This document shows, piece by piece, positions 19,878 through 28,611 of a DNA stretch of 64,000 nt. Under the pieces are notes generated by a model, which saw only the letters and a program-made list of their open reading frames with translations, was not told the origin of the DNA and did no database searches. Numbering within the stretch: position 1 is the stretch's first letter; each line of letters starts with the position of its first letter. Source of the stretch: Janibacter cremeus (GTDB lineage: Bacteria > Actinomycetota > Actinomycetes > Actinomycetales > Dermatophilaceae). Both the position numbers and the translations under genes were made by a program. Location of the stretch: NCBI RefSeq assembly GCF_029395675.1, contig NZ_CP115184.1, positions 2,852,001 to 2,916,000 on the forward strand, given 5' to 3'.

Positions 19878-19929
19878 ATCGTCCGCGGAGGTCCTTTCAC
19901 GGGACTTTCACGGCGCGATCGGGCAGAGT
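19878..19929. promoter_or_regulatory. bidirectional SARP-type operator/promoter
   Basis: CTTTCACGG occurs at 19894-19902 and 19905-19913, an exact direct repeat with the 11-bp period typical of SARP binding sites. Ten nt to the right lies CAGAGT (19924-19929), a -10-like hexamer 6 nt from the regulator GTG. Ten nt to the left, on the other strand, lies GACGAT (19878-19883), toward the methyltransferase. The layout suits one activator driving both genes. Confidence 0.65.
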
Positions 19930-19935
19930 GGGAGG

Positions 19936-22821
19936 GTGCCGAAGGTGCACATCGGCGTGCTGGGGCCGCTGGGGGTGAGCGTCGACGGACGGACGGTGGC
20001 GGTGCCACCGGGGCGTCGACGCAGGGTGCTCGCGTGCCTGGCCGTCCACCGCGGCCGTCCCGTGCCGGTGGACTCGCTCATCGAGGCCGCTTGGGGTGAG
20101 GACCTGCCCCACGACCCGGTCGCCGCGCTGCACACCGTCATCTCCCGGCTGCGCACCGTCGTGGGTGATGCGATCGCCGGTGCCGGTCCGGCCGGGTACG
20201 TGCTGGACGTGCCGGCGGAGGGGGTCGATGCCGGTGAGTTCGAGGCCCGGTTGGCCGGGGCGGAGCAGGCCGGGCCGAAGGGGGCCGCCCACCTGCTCGA
20301 GGAGGCACTGGCACTGTGGCGGGGGCCGGCCTACGCGGAGGTGCGGGAGGCCCCCTTCGTCATGGTGGAGGCGATGCGCTTGGAGGGCCTGCGGGCCGAC
20401 GCGACCGAGCGGCTCGCGGCCCTGGCCGTCGACGCCGGTGATCCCGTCACCGCGGTCGGGCTGACCGAGGCGCTCCTCGCCGAGGAGCCCTTCCGCGAGC
20501 GGGCCATCGAGACGCTCGTGACCGCGCTCTACCGCGACGGCCGTGCGGCGGACGCCCTCGCCGAGTGCCGTCGGTACCGCGCCCGGCTCGCGGACGAGCT
20601 CGGGCTGGACCCGGCCCCCACGCTGCGCCGGCTGGAGCAGCAGGTCCTCGGCCACGACCTGCCCGATGCCCCGCCCTCGCGACCGCCGGTGTGGCTGGAC
20701 ACGTCCGCGGCCTTCATCGGCCGTGAGGACGAGCTGGCCGACCTCGTGGCCGCCGTCGTGCGCAACCGGCTCACCGTCGTCACCGGTCCCGGTGGTGTCG
20801 GCAAGTCCCGTCTGGCGGCCGAGGCGCTGCCCCTGCTCCACGACCGGCTCGCGCTGCCAGCGCGCGTCGCCGAGCTGGCGTCCGTCACCCCCGGCGGCGT
20901 CGCGCTCGCCGTCGCGACCTCGCTGGGGCTGCGTCCCGACGGGGTCTCCGGGGCCGCGGGCGCCGTCGTCGACCGGCTCGAGCCGCGTGGCGGTCTGCTC
21001 GTGATCGACAACTGCGAGCACGTGGTCGACGAGGTCGCGGTGCTGGCGCGGCGATTGGTCACCCGGTGCCCGGATGTGCGCGTGCTGGCCACGAGCCGCC
21101 GACGTCTCGGGGTGGACCACGAGCAGGTGGTGCCCCTGGCGCCACTGGCGGTCCCCGCGGCCGACGTGCGCGGGTCGGGCCTGACGGCATCGGTCCGTCT
21201 CCTCACCCACCGGGTGCGGCGGCTGGCGCCGACCTTCGCGCTCACCCCGGACAACGCCACGGAGGCGGAGGAGCTGTGCCGACGGCTCGACGGGTTGCCC
21301 CTCGCCCTGGAGCTGGCCGCCGCACGCGTGGCCACCCGTGGCCTCGACGAGGTGCTGGGCTCCGTCGAGGGCTTCGCCCGCGACCCGGTCGACGGGCTCG
21401 AGGACGTCGTCGCCTGGTCGTACCGGCTGCTGACGCCCGAGCAGCAGGCACTGCTCTCCCGGCTGTCGGTCTTCGTCGGGGACTTCACCACCGAGGAGGT
21501 CCGGGGACTCGTGGCGCGGCTGCCGGGCGAGCACCGTGACGTGGGGGCGGACCTCGCGGAGCTGGTCGAGTCCTCGCTCGTCTCCTGTCACGACCGCGGG
21601 AGGGGGATCCGCTACCGCCTGCTCATGATCGTGCGGGCCTTCGCCACGGAGCGGCTGCGTGACCCGGACGCGGTCCGGGTGGCCCATGCGGGCCGGGTCG
21701 CCGACGTCGCCTCCGGCGTCGCCCGGGACTGGCTGCACGTCGACGGAGCGGAGATCGACGGGCGGCTGCGGGCAGCCGCCCCGGAGATGGTGTCCGCCGT
21801 CCGCTGGGCACTGGACGCAGGACGCATCGACCTGGCCGCATCGATCGCGGCCGACGTGGCGTCGTGCATGCACTGGACACCCGGGGTGGAGCTGAGCGAC
21901 CTCTTCATCGAGGCCGCCGAGCGAGGGGCGGCGAGCCCGCACCCCCGGCTGGCCGCAGGGGTCGCGGCCGGGGCCTTCTTCGTGGTCGAGCGCGGGGACC
22001 TGGCCGGCGCGCGCCGTCTGGCGCAGGCGGCGGTGGCGATGGCCGACGGTGACGAACCGGCGCTCGCGGACCTCGCCCTCGCGGTCGCCGCCATGTACGG
22101 CGGTGACGAGGTGGGGACCGTCCACTGGTTCTCGCGCATGGCCCGGGCGCCGGGACTGCTCGTGGAGGCCAGCTCCTCGCTCGCGCTGAGTGCCTGCTAC
22201 CACGGGGACATGGTCGCCGCCCGTGACCACCTGGAGGTCGCGCTCGCCGCCGGGGCCTGCGTGGCCGACGCGTCGTCCGCGTTCGCCCACTTCGCTGCCG
22301 GGGAGATCGCGCTGGCGCAGGACCCGGCCCGGGGGGCGGCGCTCCTGCGGCAGGCCGCGCAGGAGGCCGACCGGGTCGGCGCGGAGCAGGTCGGTCGGGT
22401 CGCCCGCGTGGCGCTCCTCGCGGCCACGACCCGGCACGGCGCCCCCGAGGAGGCGGTCCACCTCGCATCGTGGCTGCTGGCCGACCTCGCGGCGAAGGGG
22501 GCGTGGCCGCAGCTGTGGACCACGCTGCGGTTGAGCGCCGAGCTGCTCGCGTCGCGCGGCAGGGCGGCGGAGGCGGCCTTCGTCCTCGAGGCGACCGGGG
22601 TCGGGCAGTCGGCGCCGCCGCTGGTCGGCGAGGACGTCGACCGGTACGCGGCCCTGACCCTGGACCTCGGGACGCGGTTGGGTGCGCCCGCCGTCGCCGG
22701 CATCCGGCAGCTCGCGTCGGCCACGTCCCGGGCGCACGTGGTCCGCAGGACGGAGGCGGTGCTGCGTGAGATGACGGCGCCTCGGTCCCCGTCCGGCGCC
22801 CCGCCTACGATGGAGTCGTGA
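19936..22821 (+). CDS. SARP/AfsR-type transcriptional regulator with BTAD and NB-ARC-like ATPase
   Basis: 961 residues. The N-terminus is an OmpR-like winged helix (VHIGVLGPLGVSVDG to ISRLRTVVG). Residues ~95-240 are the bacterial transcriptional activator domain (EALALWRGPAYAEV, ALAECRRYRARLADELGLDP). An AAA/NB-ARC-like ATPase follows: Walker A GPGGVGKS (284-291), Walker B LLVIDN (354-359) and RRLDGLPLALELAAARV. TPR-like helices make up the rest. The GTG start gives the family's usual beginning. GGGAGG directly abuts it, so either the transcript is leaderless or translation starts at GTG 19945. It probably autoregulates and drives the divergent methyltransferase. Confidence 0.92.
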   Translation: MPKVHIGVLGPLGVSVDGRTVAVPPGRRRRVLACLAVHRGRPVPVDSLIEAAWGEDLPHDPVAALHTVISRLRTVVGDAIAGAGPAGYVLDVPAEGVDAGEFEARLAGAEQAGPKGAAHLLEEALALWRGPAYAEVREAPFVMVEAMRLEGLRADATERLAALAVDAGDPVTAVGLTEALLAEEPFRERAIETLVTALYRDGRAADALAECRRYRARLADELGLDPAPTLRRLEQQVLGHDLPDAPPSRPPVWLDTSAAFIGREDELADLVAAVVRNRLTVVTGPGGVGKSRLAAEALPLLHDRLALPARVAELASVTPGGVALAVATSLGLRPDGVSGAAGAVVDRLEPRGGLLVIDNCEHVVDEVAVLARRLVTRCPDVRVLATSRRRLGVDHEQVVPLAPLAVPAADVRGSGLTASVRLLTHRVRRLAPTFALTPDNATEAEELCRRLDGLPLALELAAARVATRGLDEVLGSVEGFARDPVDGLEDVVAWSYRLLTPEQQALLSRLSVFVGDFTTEEVRGLVARLPGEHRDVGADLAELVESSLVSCHDRGRGIRYRLLMIVRAFATERLRDPDAVRVAHAGRVADVASGVARDWLHVDGAEIDGRLRAAAPEMVSAVRWALDAGRIDLAASIAADVASCMHWTPGVELSDLFIEAAERGAASPHPRLAAGVAAGAFFVVERGDLAGARRLAQAAVAMADGDEPALADLALAVAAMYGGDEVGTVHWFSRMARAPGLLVEASSSLALSACYHGDMVAARDHLEVALAAGACVADASSAFAHFAAGEIALAQDPARGAALLRQAAQEADRVGAEQVGRVARVALLAATTRHGAPEEAVHLASWLLADLAAKGAWPQLWTTLRLSAELLASRGRAAEAAFVLEATGVGQSAPPLVGEDVDRYAALTLDLGTRLGAPAVAGIRQLASATSRAHVVRRTEAVLREMTAPRSPSGAPPTMES
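22806..22811 (+). promoter_or_regulatory. -10-like TACGAT, leaderless spacing, inside the regulator 3' end
   Basis: TACGAT plus 6 nt precedes the GTG at 22818. It would allow the small membrane protein to be made independently of the regulator. Confidence 0.45.
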
Positions 22822-23048
22822 GCAGCAAGCGACCGAGCCACCCGAAGCCCATTCCCTTCATCGTCACGGGGGCGATCGTCGGCTTCATCGTCTTCGGCGT
22901 CGTCTCGCTGCTCGGGCCCACCACGGACGAGGGCTACAACATCACCTACGACCCGGGCACGGCCCTGGGGTTCATGAGCGTGGTCGGCCTGTGCCTCGGC
23001 GGTCTCGTCGGTGCCGTCGTCGCGGCGCTGTTCACCTACCGCAAGTAG
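22818..23048 (+). CDS. small two-helix membrane protein, conserved hypothetical
   Basis: 76 residues. Two hydrophobic helices are visible: IPFIVTGAIVGFIVFGVVSLL, then FMSVVGLCLGGLVGAVVAALF. A short polar loop (GPTTDEGYNITYDPGT) lies between them, and both ends are basic. The GTG overlaps the regulator stop (GTGA). Similar small proteins are frequent next to purF in actinobacteria; no function is known. Calling it real rests on the helices, the coupling and a good -10-like hexamer. Confidence 0.78.
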   Translation: MSSKRPSHPKPIPFIVTGAIVGFIVFGVVSLLGPTTDEGYNITYDPGTALGFMSVVGLCLGGLVGAVVAALFTYRK

Positions 23049-23095
23049 GCGACGGGAGGCGGACGACCGCTCTGTGCCCGCCCCGGCGGCTGTGG

Positions 23096-23101
23096 GAGAC
23101 T
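23096..23101 (+). promoter_or_regulatory. purF: -10-like GAGACT of purF, leaderless spacing
   Basis: GAGACT plus 7 nt precedes the purF GTG at 23109. No Shine-Dalgarno is present. Confidence 0.55.
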
Positions 23102-23108
23102 GGACCTC

Positions 23109-24641
23109 GTGCCACGCGGAGACGGACAGCTGTCCCATGACCTGATCCCCGGGGAGAAGGGCCCCCAGGACGCCTGCGGCGTCTTCGGAGTCTGGGCCCC
23201 CGGTGAGGACGTCGCGAAACTGACCTACTACGGCCTCTACGCCCTGCAGCACCGCGGGCAGGAGTCGGCCGGCATCGCGACCTCGAACGGTCAGCAGATC
23301 CTCGTCTACAAGGACATGGGCCTGGTCTCCCAGGTCTTCGACGAGCGGAGCCTGTCCACGCTGCGGGGCCACATCGCCGTCGGGCACTGCCGCTACTCGA
23401 CGACCGGCGGGTCGACGTGGGAGAACGCCCAGCCGACGCTGGGCGGGCACGCGACCGGCACCGTCGCCCTCGCCCACAACGGCAACCTCGTCAACTCCGC
23501 CGAGCTGCGCCAGCTCGTCGAGGAGCGCGGGGACGAGATCCCCGGCGACGACGGCCGGATCCACCGGATCACCGACGGTGAGCTGCGCCGCGGCAACACC
23601 TCGGACACGGCCCTGGTCACTGCACTCCTCGCGCACGACCCGGAGCTCGGCCTCGAGACCGCCGCGATGGGCCTGCTGCCCAAGCTGCGGGGAGCCTTCT
23701 GCTTCGTCTTCATGGAGGAGAACACCCTCTACGCCGCCCGCGACCCGCAGGGCCTGCGCCCCCTCGTGATCGGCCGCCTCGAGCGTGGCTGGGTCGTCGC
23801 CTCCGAGACCGCCGCGCTCGACATCGTCGGCGCCTCGTTCGTCCGCGAGGTCGAGCCGGGTGAGCTGGTCGCCATCGACGAGGACGGGCTGCGCACCCGG
23901 CAGTTCGCCGAGCCGGCCCGCAAGGGCTGCGTCTTCGAGTACGTCTACCTCGCGCGCCCCGACACGACGATCAACGGCCGCACCGTCCACGAGGCGCGCG
24001 TCGAGATGGGCGCCACCCTCGCCCGCGAGCACCCGGTCGAGGCGGACCTGGTCATGCCGACCCCGGAGTCCGGCACCCCGGCGGCCATCGGCTACGCGCA
24101 GGAGTCGGGCATCCCCTTCGGCCAGGGCCTGGTGAAGAACGCCTACGTCGGACGCACCTTCATCCAGCCGAGCCAGACGATCCGTCAGCTCGGCATCCGT
24201 CTGAAGCTCAACCCCCTCAAGCACGTCATCAAGGGCAAGCGCCTCGTCGTCGTCGACGACTCCATCGTGCGCGGCAACACCCAGCGCGCCCTGGTCCGGA
24301 TGCTGCGCGAGGCGGGTGCCGCCGAGATCCACGTGCGCATCTCCTCGCCGCCGATCAAGTGGCCGTGCTTCTTCGGCATCGACTTCGCCACGCGCGCCGA
24401 GCTCATCGCCACCGGGCTCGAGGTCAGCGAGATCGCGACCTCCCTCGGCGCCGACTCCCTGGGCTACATCAGCGAGGAGGGGATGGTCGCGGCCTCGGCC
24501 CAGCCGGCCGACCAGCTGTGCACGGCCTGCTTCTCCGGTGTCTACCCCATGGAGCTGCCCTCCGAGGACCGTCTCGGCAAGGGTCTCCTCGAGCTCGAGT
24601 TCGGTCCCTCGGGCAATCCGGCGGAAGCGGTTCGTCCATGA
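23109..24641 (+). CDS. purF: amidophosphoribosyltransferase PurF
   Basis: 510 residues. It catalyses the committed step of purine synthesis, PRPP plus glutamine to phosphoribosylamine. A 22-residue propeptide precedes the nucleophile Cys23 in DACGVFGVW, which must be freed by processing. The glutaminase domain shows GHCRYSTTGGSTWENAQP. The PRTase domain has the PRPP loop VVVDDSIVRGNT. Cysteines in KGCVFEYVY, KWPCFFGID and LCTACFSG match the Fe-S-cluster-bearing (Bacillus-type) enzyme. The stop overlaps the purM ATG (ATGA). Confidence 0.97.
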   Translation: MPRGDGQLSHDLIPGEKGPQDACGVFGVWAPGEDVAKLTYYGLYALQHRGQESAGIATSNGQQILVYKDMGLVSQVFDERSLSTLRGHIAVGHCRYSTTGGSTWENAQPTLGGHATGTVALAHNGNLVNSAELRQLVEERGDEIPGDDGRIHRITDGELRRGNTSDTALVTALLAHDPELGLETAAMGLLPKLRGAFCFVFMEENTLYAARDPQGLRPLVIGRLERGWVVASETAALDIVGASFVREVEPGELVAIDEDGLRTRQFAEPARKGCVFEYVYLARPDTTINGRTVHEARVEMGATLAREHPVEADLVMPTPESGTPAAIGYAQESGIPFGQGLVKNAYVGRTFIQPSQTIRQLGIRLKLNPLKHVIKGKRLVVVDDSIVRGNTQRALVRMLREAGAAEIHVRISSPPIKWPCFFGIDFATRAELIATGLEVSEIATSLGADSLGYISEEGMVAASAQPADQLCTACFSGVYPMELPSEDRLGKGLLELEFGPSGNPAEAVRP

Positions 24642-25756
24642 CCTCCCAGCAGTCCCCGATCACCTACGCCGCCGCGGGTGTCGACGTCGAGGCCGGTGAC
24701 AAGGCCGTGGACCTGATGAAGGAGTCGGTCCGCAGGGCCACCCGACCGGAGGTCCTCGGGGGCCTCGGGGGCTTCGCCGGCATGTTCGACGCCAGCGCCC
24801 TGCAGGGCATGCGCCGGCCGGTGCTCGCCACCTCCACCGACGGGGTCGGGACCAAGGTCGCGATCGCGCAGGCGCTGGACAGGCACGACACGATCGGCCA
24901 GGACCTCGTCGGCATGGTCGTCGACGACATCGTCGTCTGCGGCGCCGAGCCGCTCTTCATGACCGACTACATCGCGACCGGCAAGGTCGTCCCCGAGCGC
25001 ATCGCGGCGATCGTCGCGGGCATCGCGAAGGGGTGCGAGCTCGCCGGTGTCGCGCTCGTCGGCGGCGAGACCGCAGAGCACCCCGGACTGCTCGACCCGG
25101 ACGAGTACGACGTGGCCGGTGCGGCCACCGGCGTCGTCGAGCACGACGCCGTCCTCGGGCCGGACCGCGTGGTCGCGGGCGACGCGGTCCTCGCCTTCGC
25201 CTCCTCGGGCCTGCACTCCAACGGCTACTCCCTCGTCAGGAGGGTCATCGCCTCCGCCGGGTGGGAGCTCGACCGGCACGTCGACGAGCTGGGCCGCACC
25301 CTCGGTGAGGAGCTGCTCGAGCCGACTCGCATCTACACGCGTGCGCTGCTCGACCTCGTCCGCTCCCCGGACGTCGACGTCCACGCGCTGAGCCACGTCA
25401 CCGGTGGCGGCCTGGCCGCCAACCTCGCACGGGTGCTGCCCACCGGCACGCTGGCCCGCGTCGAGCGCTCGACCTGGACGCCGCCGGCGATCTTCTCGCT
25501 CCTCGGCGCGCTCGGCTCCGTCCCGCGGCCCGACCTGGAACGCACGCTGAACATGGGCGTCGGCTTCGTCGCGGCGCTGCCGCAGGGTGATGTCGACGCC
25601 GCCATCGCCCGTGCCGGTGCCGCCGGCATCGACGCCTGGGTCCTGGGCGAGGTCAGCGACGCCGCGACGGCCGGGATCGAGTCCGGGACCGAGATCGTCC
25701 AGGGCGCCAAGGGCGTGGACGGCGGAGCCGTCCAGGTCATCGGGGAGTACGCCTGA
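24638..25756 (+). CDS. purM: phosphoribosylformylglycinamidine cyclo-ligase PurM
   Basis: 372 residues. AIR synthetase, the fifth step of purine synthesis. Motifs include ITYAAAGVDVEAGDKAVDLM at the N-terminus, ATSTDGVGTKVAIA, GMVVDDIVVCGAEPLFMTDY, LVGGETAEHPGLL and the late HVTGGGLAANLARVLP. ATG overlaps the purF stop. The next gene appears to begin within the purM stop as CTGA, or 63 bp later at GTG. Confidence 0.97.
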   Translation: MTSQQSPITYAAAGVDVEAGDKAVDLMKESVRRATRPEVLGGLGGFAGMFDASALQGMRRPVLATSTDGVGTKVAIAQALDRHDTIGQDLVGMVVDDIVVCGAEPLFMTDYIATGKVVPERIAAIVAGIAKGCELAGVALVGGETAEHPGLLDPDEYDVAGAATGVVEHDAVLGPDRVVAGDAVLAFASSGLHSNGYSLVRRVIASAGWELDRHVDELGRTLGEELLEPTRIYTRALLDLVRSPDVDVHALSHVTGGGLAANLARVLPTGTLARVERSTWTPPAIFSLLGALGSVPRPDLERTLNMGVGFVAALPQGDVDAAIARAGAAGIDAWVLGEVSDAATAGIESGTEIVQGAKGVDGGAVQVIGEYA

Positions 25757-26358
25757 CACCCGCCACGCGGGTCCTCGTCGCAGATGCCGACGAGCACCGT
25801 CGTGACGCCCTCGTCGCCGTGCTCGGTGCGGACCCGGACCTGGAGATGGTCGAGCCGGCTGCGACGGCCGCCGAGATCGCCGCGACCCCGCACGTGGACG
25901 TCATCGTGCTCGTCGGGGGGCTCGGCGCCGGCACCATCGAGGTGCTGTCCTCCACGCGGACACCCGATGCTCCCGCCTGGGTCTGCCTCGCCGAGGACGG
26001 CGTGCCCCCCGAGAGCGTCATCGCCGCGGGCGCGCGCGGCTGCCTCGTCATGTCGAGCACCCCGCTGCAGATCGGTGCCGCCATCCGTGCAGCCGCACGC
26101 GGCGAGCGCGCCGATCTGGACCACCCGGTGACCGGGCCCCTTGTCCAGCGCACCCCTCGAGCGACCCCGCCGCTGTCGCAGCGGGAGGTCGAGGTGCTGC
26201 GTCTGGTGGACGCGGGCCTGGGCAACAGGCAGGTGGCCGAGCGGCTCTACCTGAGCCTCTCGAGCGTGAAGTCACACCTGTCGCACACGTACGGCCGGCT
26301 CGGCGTGTCCGGGCGTGCCGCCGCGGCCGCCGAAGCGCGTCGTCAGGGGCTGATCTGA
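25753..26358 (+). CDS. LuxR-type DNA-binding response-regulator-like protein
   Basis: 201 residues if read from CTG 25753, 179 from GTG 25819. The upstream codons between purM and the GTG encode TRVLVADADEHRRDALVAV, which looks like the first strand and helix of a receiver domain; the GTG start would cut this off. No ATG, GTG or TTG lies in frame there, so CTG (as CTGA over the purM stop) is proposed. The receiver looks degenerate. The C-terminal LuxR helix-turn-helix is clear (LSQREVEVLRLVDAGLGNRQVAERLYLSLSSVKSHLSH). Target genes are unknown. Confidence 0.75.
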   Translation: MTPATRVLVADADEHRRDALVAVLGADPDLEMVEPAATAAEIAATPHVDVIVLVGGLGAGTIEVLSSTRTPDAPAWVCLAEDGVPPESVIAAGARGCLVMSSTPLQIGAAIRAAARGERADLDHPVTGPLVQRTPRATPPLSQREVEVLRLVDAGLGNRQVAERLYLSLSSVKSHLSHTYGRLGVSGRAAAAAEARRQGLI

Positions 26359-26386
26359 GCCCTCAGGCGTGGACCTGACGGAGGGC
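26359..26386. terminator. hairpin between converging LuxR-type and DUF3073 genes
   Basis: GCCCTCAGG can fold back on CCTG and GAGGGC with a small interior bulge. It fills the gap between two 3' ends, so it may end both transcripts. Confidence 0.45.
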
Positions 26387-26412
26387 AGCGCCACTCCGCC
26401 GGGCGGTGGGTT

Positions 26413-26604
26413 CTACCGCTCCACGTCGGACCACGACTCGTCGTCGTCGTCCACGTGGTGCTCGTCGTCGTGCGCACGCTCGGTGCGTCCGTGCGACTTG
26501 CCGTGAAGTTCCGCCTCCAGCGCTCGCAGGTCGGTGTCCGGCGAGTAGTACTTCAGCTCGCGGGCAACCTTGGTCTGCTTCGCCTTCGCTCGGCCGCGCC
26601 CCAT
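26413..26604 (-). CDS. DUF3073 family small protein
   Basis: 63 residues. GRGRAKAKQTKVARELKYYS followed by a strongly acidic/histidine tail (HDDEHHVDDDDESW) is the DUF3073 pattern, found almost only in actinobacteria and commonly near purM. It is soluble, basic at the N-terminus and acidic at the C-terminus. No function is known. GAGGGGG precedes the ATG, and a -10-like TAGCGT lies further up (26631-26636 on the complement). Confidence 0.93.
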   Translation of the reverse strand: MGRGRAKAKQTKVARELKYYSPDTDLRALEAELHGKSHGRTERAHDDEHHVDDDDESWSDVER

Positions 26605-26832
26605 GGCGTGACCCCCTCATACGCTAGTGCGGGCCGACTCGGATCACCCCGCGTCCCCGATGGGGATGCGGAACTGAGCAGAGTGGACCCGGATCTGTGT
26701 GGTTTCTCGTGGTCCCACGGTACATGGTTCCGGCTCGAAGTGCCCCATCGGGCCACGGCACCGGAGTGTCCTCCCCGGACCCCCACGACGCGTGCAGGGC
26801 CGCCCCGTTCCTGCCGCCGCGAGACGCCTCGA
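26605..26832. other. intergenic stretch, nothing recognised
   Basis: About 230 bp between the DUF3073 start and the end of the ABC ATPase gene. It contains the DUF3073 promoter; otherwise no gene, RNA or strong hairpin is seen. Confidence 0.5.
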
Positions 26833-28611
26833 CTACTGCGCTCGGGAGACGTCGGCCGGTGCCTGCGCGGGGGAGACGAGCTCGCCCAGGGACTGCCGCA
26901 GATCGGGTGGCAGCGCCTCCATCGACCCGGAGAGCACGATCTGCGAGGGCGCGAGCCGCTCCAGGTGGTCACGTACGAGGTCGGGCAGGCGACCGGAGGT
27001 GATGAGCAGCACCGGGGTACCGGTGTGCCCGGAGGCGGCCGTGACGGTGAGCATCTCGAACGCGGAGGCGCCCGAGACGATGACCCGCCCGCCGGGCTCG
27101 ACGTCCTCCCACAGGGCGGCGGCCCTGGCCATCGGGCCTCCCTGCGCGGCGAACTCGACCTCCGCACCGGTGGCCTGCCGCAGGCGGTCGATGACGTCGG
27201 TCGGCCACTCCTCCTCGTAGCCGAGCAGGGCCAGTCGCCGTGGCTGCACGTCCGCGAGCGCGGCGGCGAGCTCGTCGCCCGGGCTCCCGGCGTCGCACAC
27301 GACCACCGCGCGACCGGTCCTGGCCGCCTGCAGCGAGGCCACGGGCGTGCCCCCGGAGTTGTCCGGGTGGGCCACGTACACGGTGGAGCTGTCCCTCGGG
27401 GGGAAGGCCCTCAGGAGCCGGGCGGCGGTCCGCGGCGGGTCGTCCTCGCCGAGCCTCTCGACCGTCCCGCTGACGAGCTCCTCGATGCGGCCGTACGTCT
27501 GCGAGCTCACCTGCTCCTCGCCGCCGACGACGATGACGCGCTCGGGGGCGAGGCGGCCGAGCTCGTCGCGAGTGGCCGCGGGGATGGCGCCCGGGCGCAC
27601 CCAGAGCATGGGCCGGCCGAGCTGGGCGGCGACCGGAGCCACCATCCGCGCCATGGACATGGACTGCACGCTGACGAGGAAGCACTCCCTGACACCGGGG
27701 GCCCAGGTGGCCCGGCTGATCTCCTGGGAGGTCTGGAAGCGTGTGGGGCCCGTCCAGCGAACCGTGCCGGGGACGTCCGGCTCGTCGGGGGCGTCGTCCT
27801 TGCGTGGCTTCTGCTTGGGCAGGGTCGCCTCGTAGGCGCGCAGGACGTCCTCCGTGGGGCCGTCCATGATCAGGCGGCCCTGGTCCATCCACAGGACCCG
27901 GTCGCAGATCTCGCGGATGTTGGAGTTGGAGTGGGAGACGAGGAAGACGGTGCCGGCCGCCTCCCTGATCGCCTCGATGCGCTCGGCGCTCTTCTGCCGG
28001 AAGGAGGCGTCGCCGGTGGCGAGGGCCTCGTCGATCATCAGCACGTCGGGAGCCGCCGCCGTGGAGATCGCGAACCGCAGCCGCGCACCCATACCGGAGG
28101 AGTAGGTGCTCATCGGCAGGTGCACGGCATCGCCGATCCCGGAGAACTCGACGATGTCGTCGAACTTCTCGTCGATCTCGGCGGTGCTCAGCCCGAGCGC
28201 CTGGCCGCCGACGTAGATGTTGCGTTCGCCACTGAGCTTGTTGATGAGCACGGCGTTGACGCCGAGCAGGGAGGGCTCGCCCGCGACCCAGACCTTGCCC
28301 TTGGCCGGTGGGATCAGGCCGGTCACGGCCCGCAGGAGGGTGGACTTGCCCGAGCCGTTGCGGCCGATGATCCCGATCGACTCACCATGGCGAGCGATGA
28401 AGCTGACGTCCTTGACGGCGCGGACCTCGCGGGTGCGTTCGCCCGTGCCCGGACGGAGCAGCCGGCGGAGGGAGCGCCCTTCGTCCTGTCGGCCGGGGGT
28501 CCCGCGGCGGTCGCCGCCGAGGACCTGGTAGGTCACGCTGAGGTGACTGACGATGACGGTGGGGGCCGCCTCCGGTGAGGCGTCGTCGACGGTGGGGTCG
28601 GGCTCAGCCAC
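26833..28611 (-). CDS. TagH/Wzt-like polysaccharide ABC exporter ATPase with CWB2-like C-terminal repeats
   Basis: 592 residues, twice the ATPase size. Residues ~15-265 form the nucleotide-binding domain: Walker A GRNGSGKST (83-91), signature YSSGMGARL (170-178), Walker B VLMIDE (190-195) and H-loop VSHSNS. Residues ~283-592 consist of three tandem modules that resemble cell-wall-binding repeat 2 (CWB2). Examples are RWTGPTRFQTSQEISR, then PMLWVRPGAIPAATRDELGRL and ERVIVVGGEEQVSS in module 1; RLALLGYEEEWP in module 2; and PVLLITSGRLP with QIVLSGSMEALP in module 3. CWB2 normally works outside the cell. By analogy with the Wzt C-terminal domain it may recognise the polymer to be exported. Its 5' end lies just downstream of the permease gene, overlapping it by 8 bp. 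Confidence 0.88.
   Translation of the reverse strand: MAEPDPTVDDASPEAAPTVIVSHLSVTYQVLGGDRRGTPGRQDEGRSLRRLLRPGTGERTREVRAVKDVSFIARHGESIGIIGRNGSGKSTLLRAVTGLIPPAKGKVWVAGEPSLLGVNAVLINKLSGERNIYVGGQALGLSTAEIDEKFDDIVEFSGIGDAVHLPMSTYSSGMGARLRFAISTAAAPDVLMIDEALATGDASFRQKSAERIEAIREAAGTVFLVSHSNSNIREICDRVLWMDQGRLIMDGPTEDVLRAYEATLPKQKPRKDDAPDEPDVPGTVRWTGPTRFQTSQEISRATWAPGVRECFLVSVQSMSMARMVAPVAAQLGRPMLWVRPGAIPAATRDELGRLAPERVIVVGGEEQVSSQTYGRIEELVSGTVERLGEDDPPRTAARLLRAFPPRDSSTVYVAHPDNSGGTPVASLQAARTGRAVVVCDAGSPGDELAAALADVQPRRLALLGYEEEWPTDVIDRLRQATGAEVEFAAQGGPMARAAALWEDVEPGGRVIVSGASAFEMLTVTAASGHTGTPVLLITSGRLPDLVRDHLERLAPSQIVLSGSMEALPPDLRQSLGELVSPAQAPADVSRAQ

Noticed and set aside
23049..23108. Purine riboswitch upstream of purF
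   Set aside because: The gap is only 60 bp with no conserved purine-aptamer core, and the transcript appears to be leaderless.
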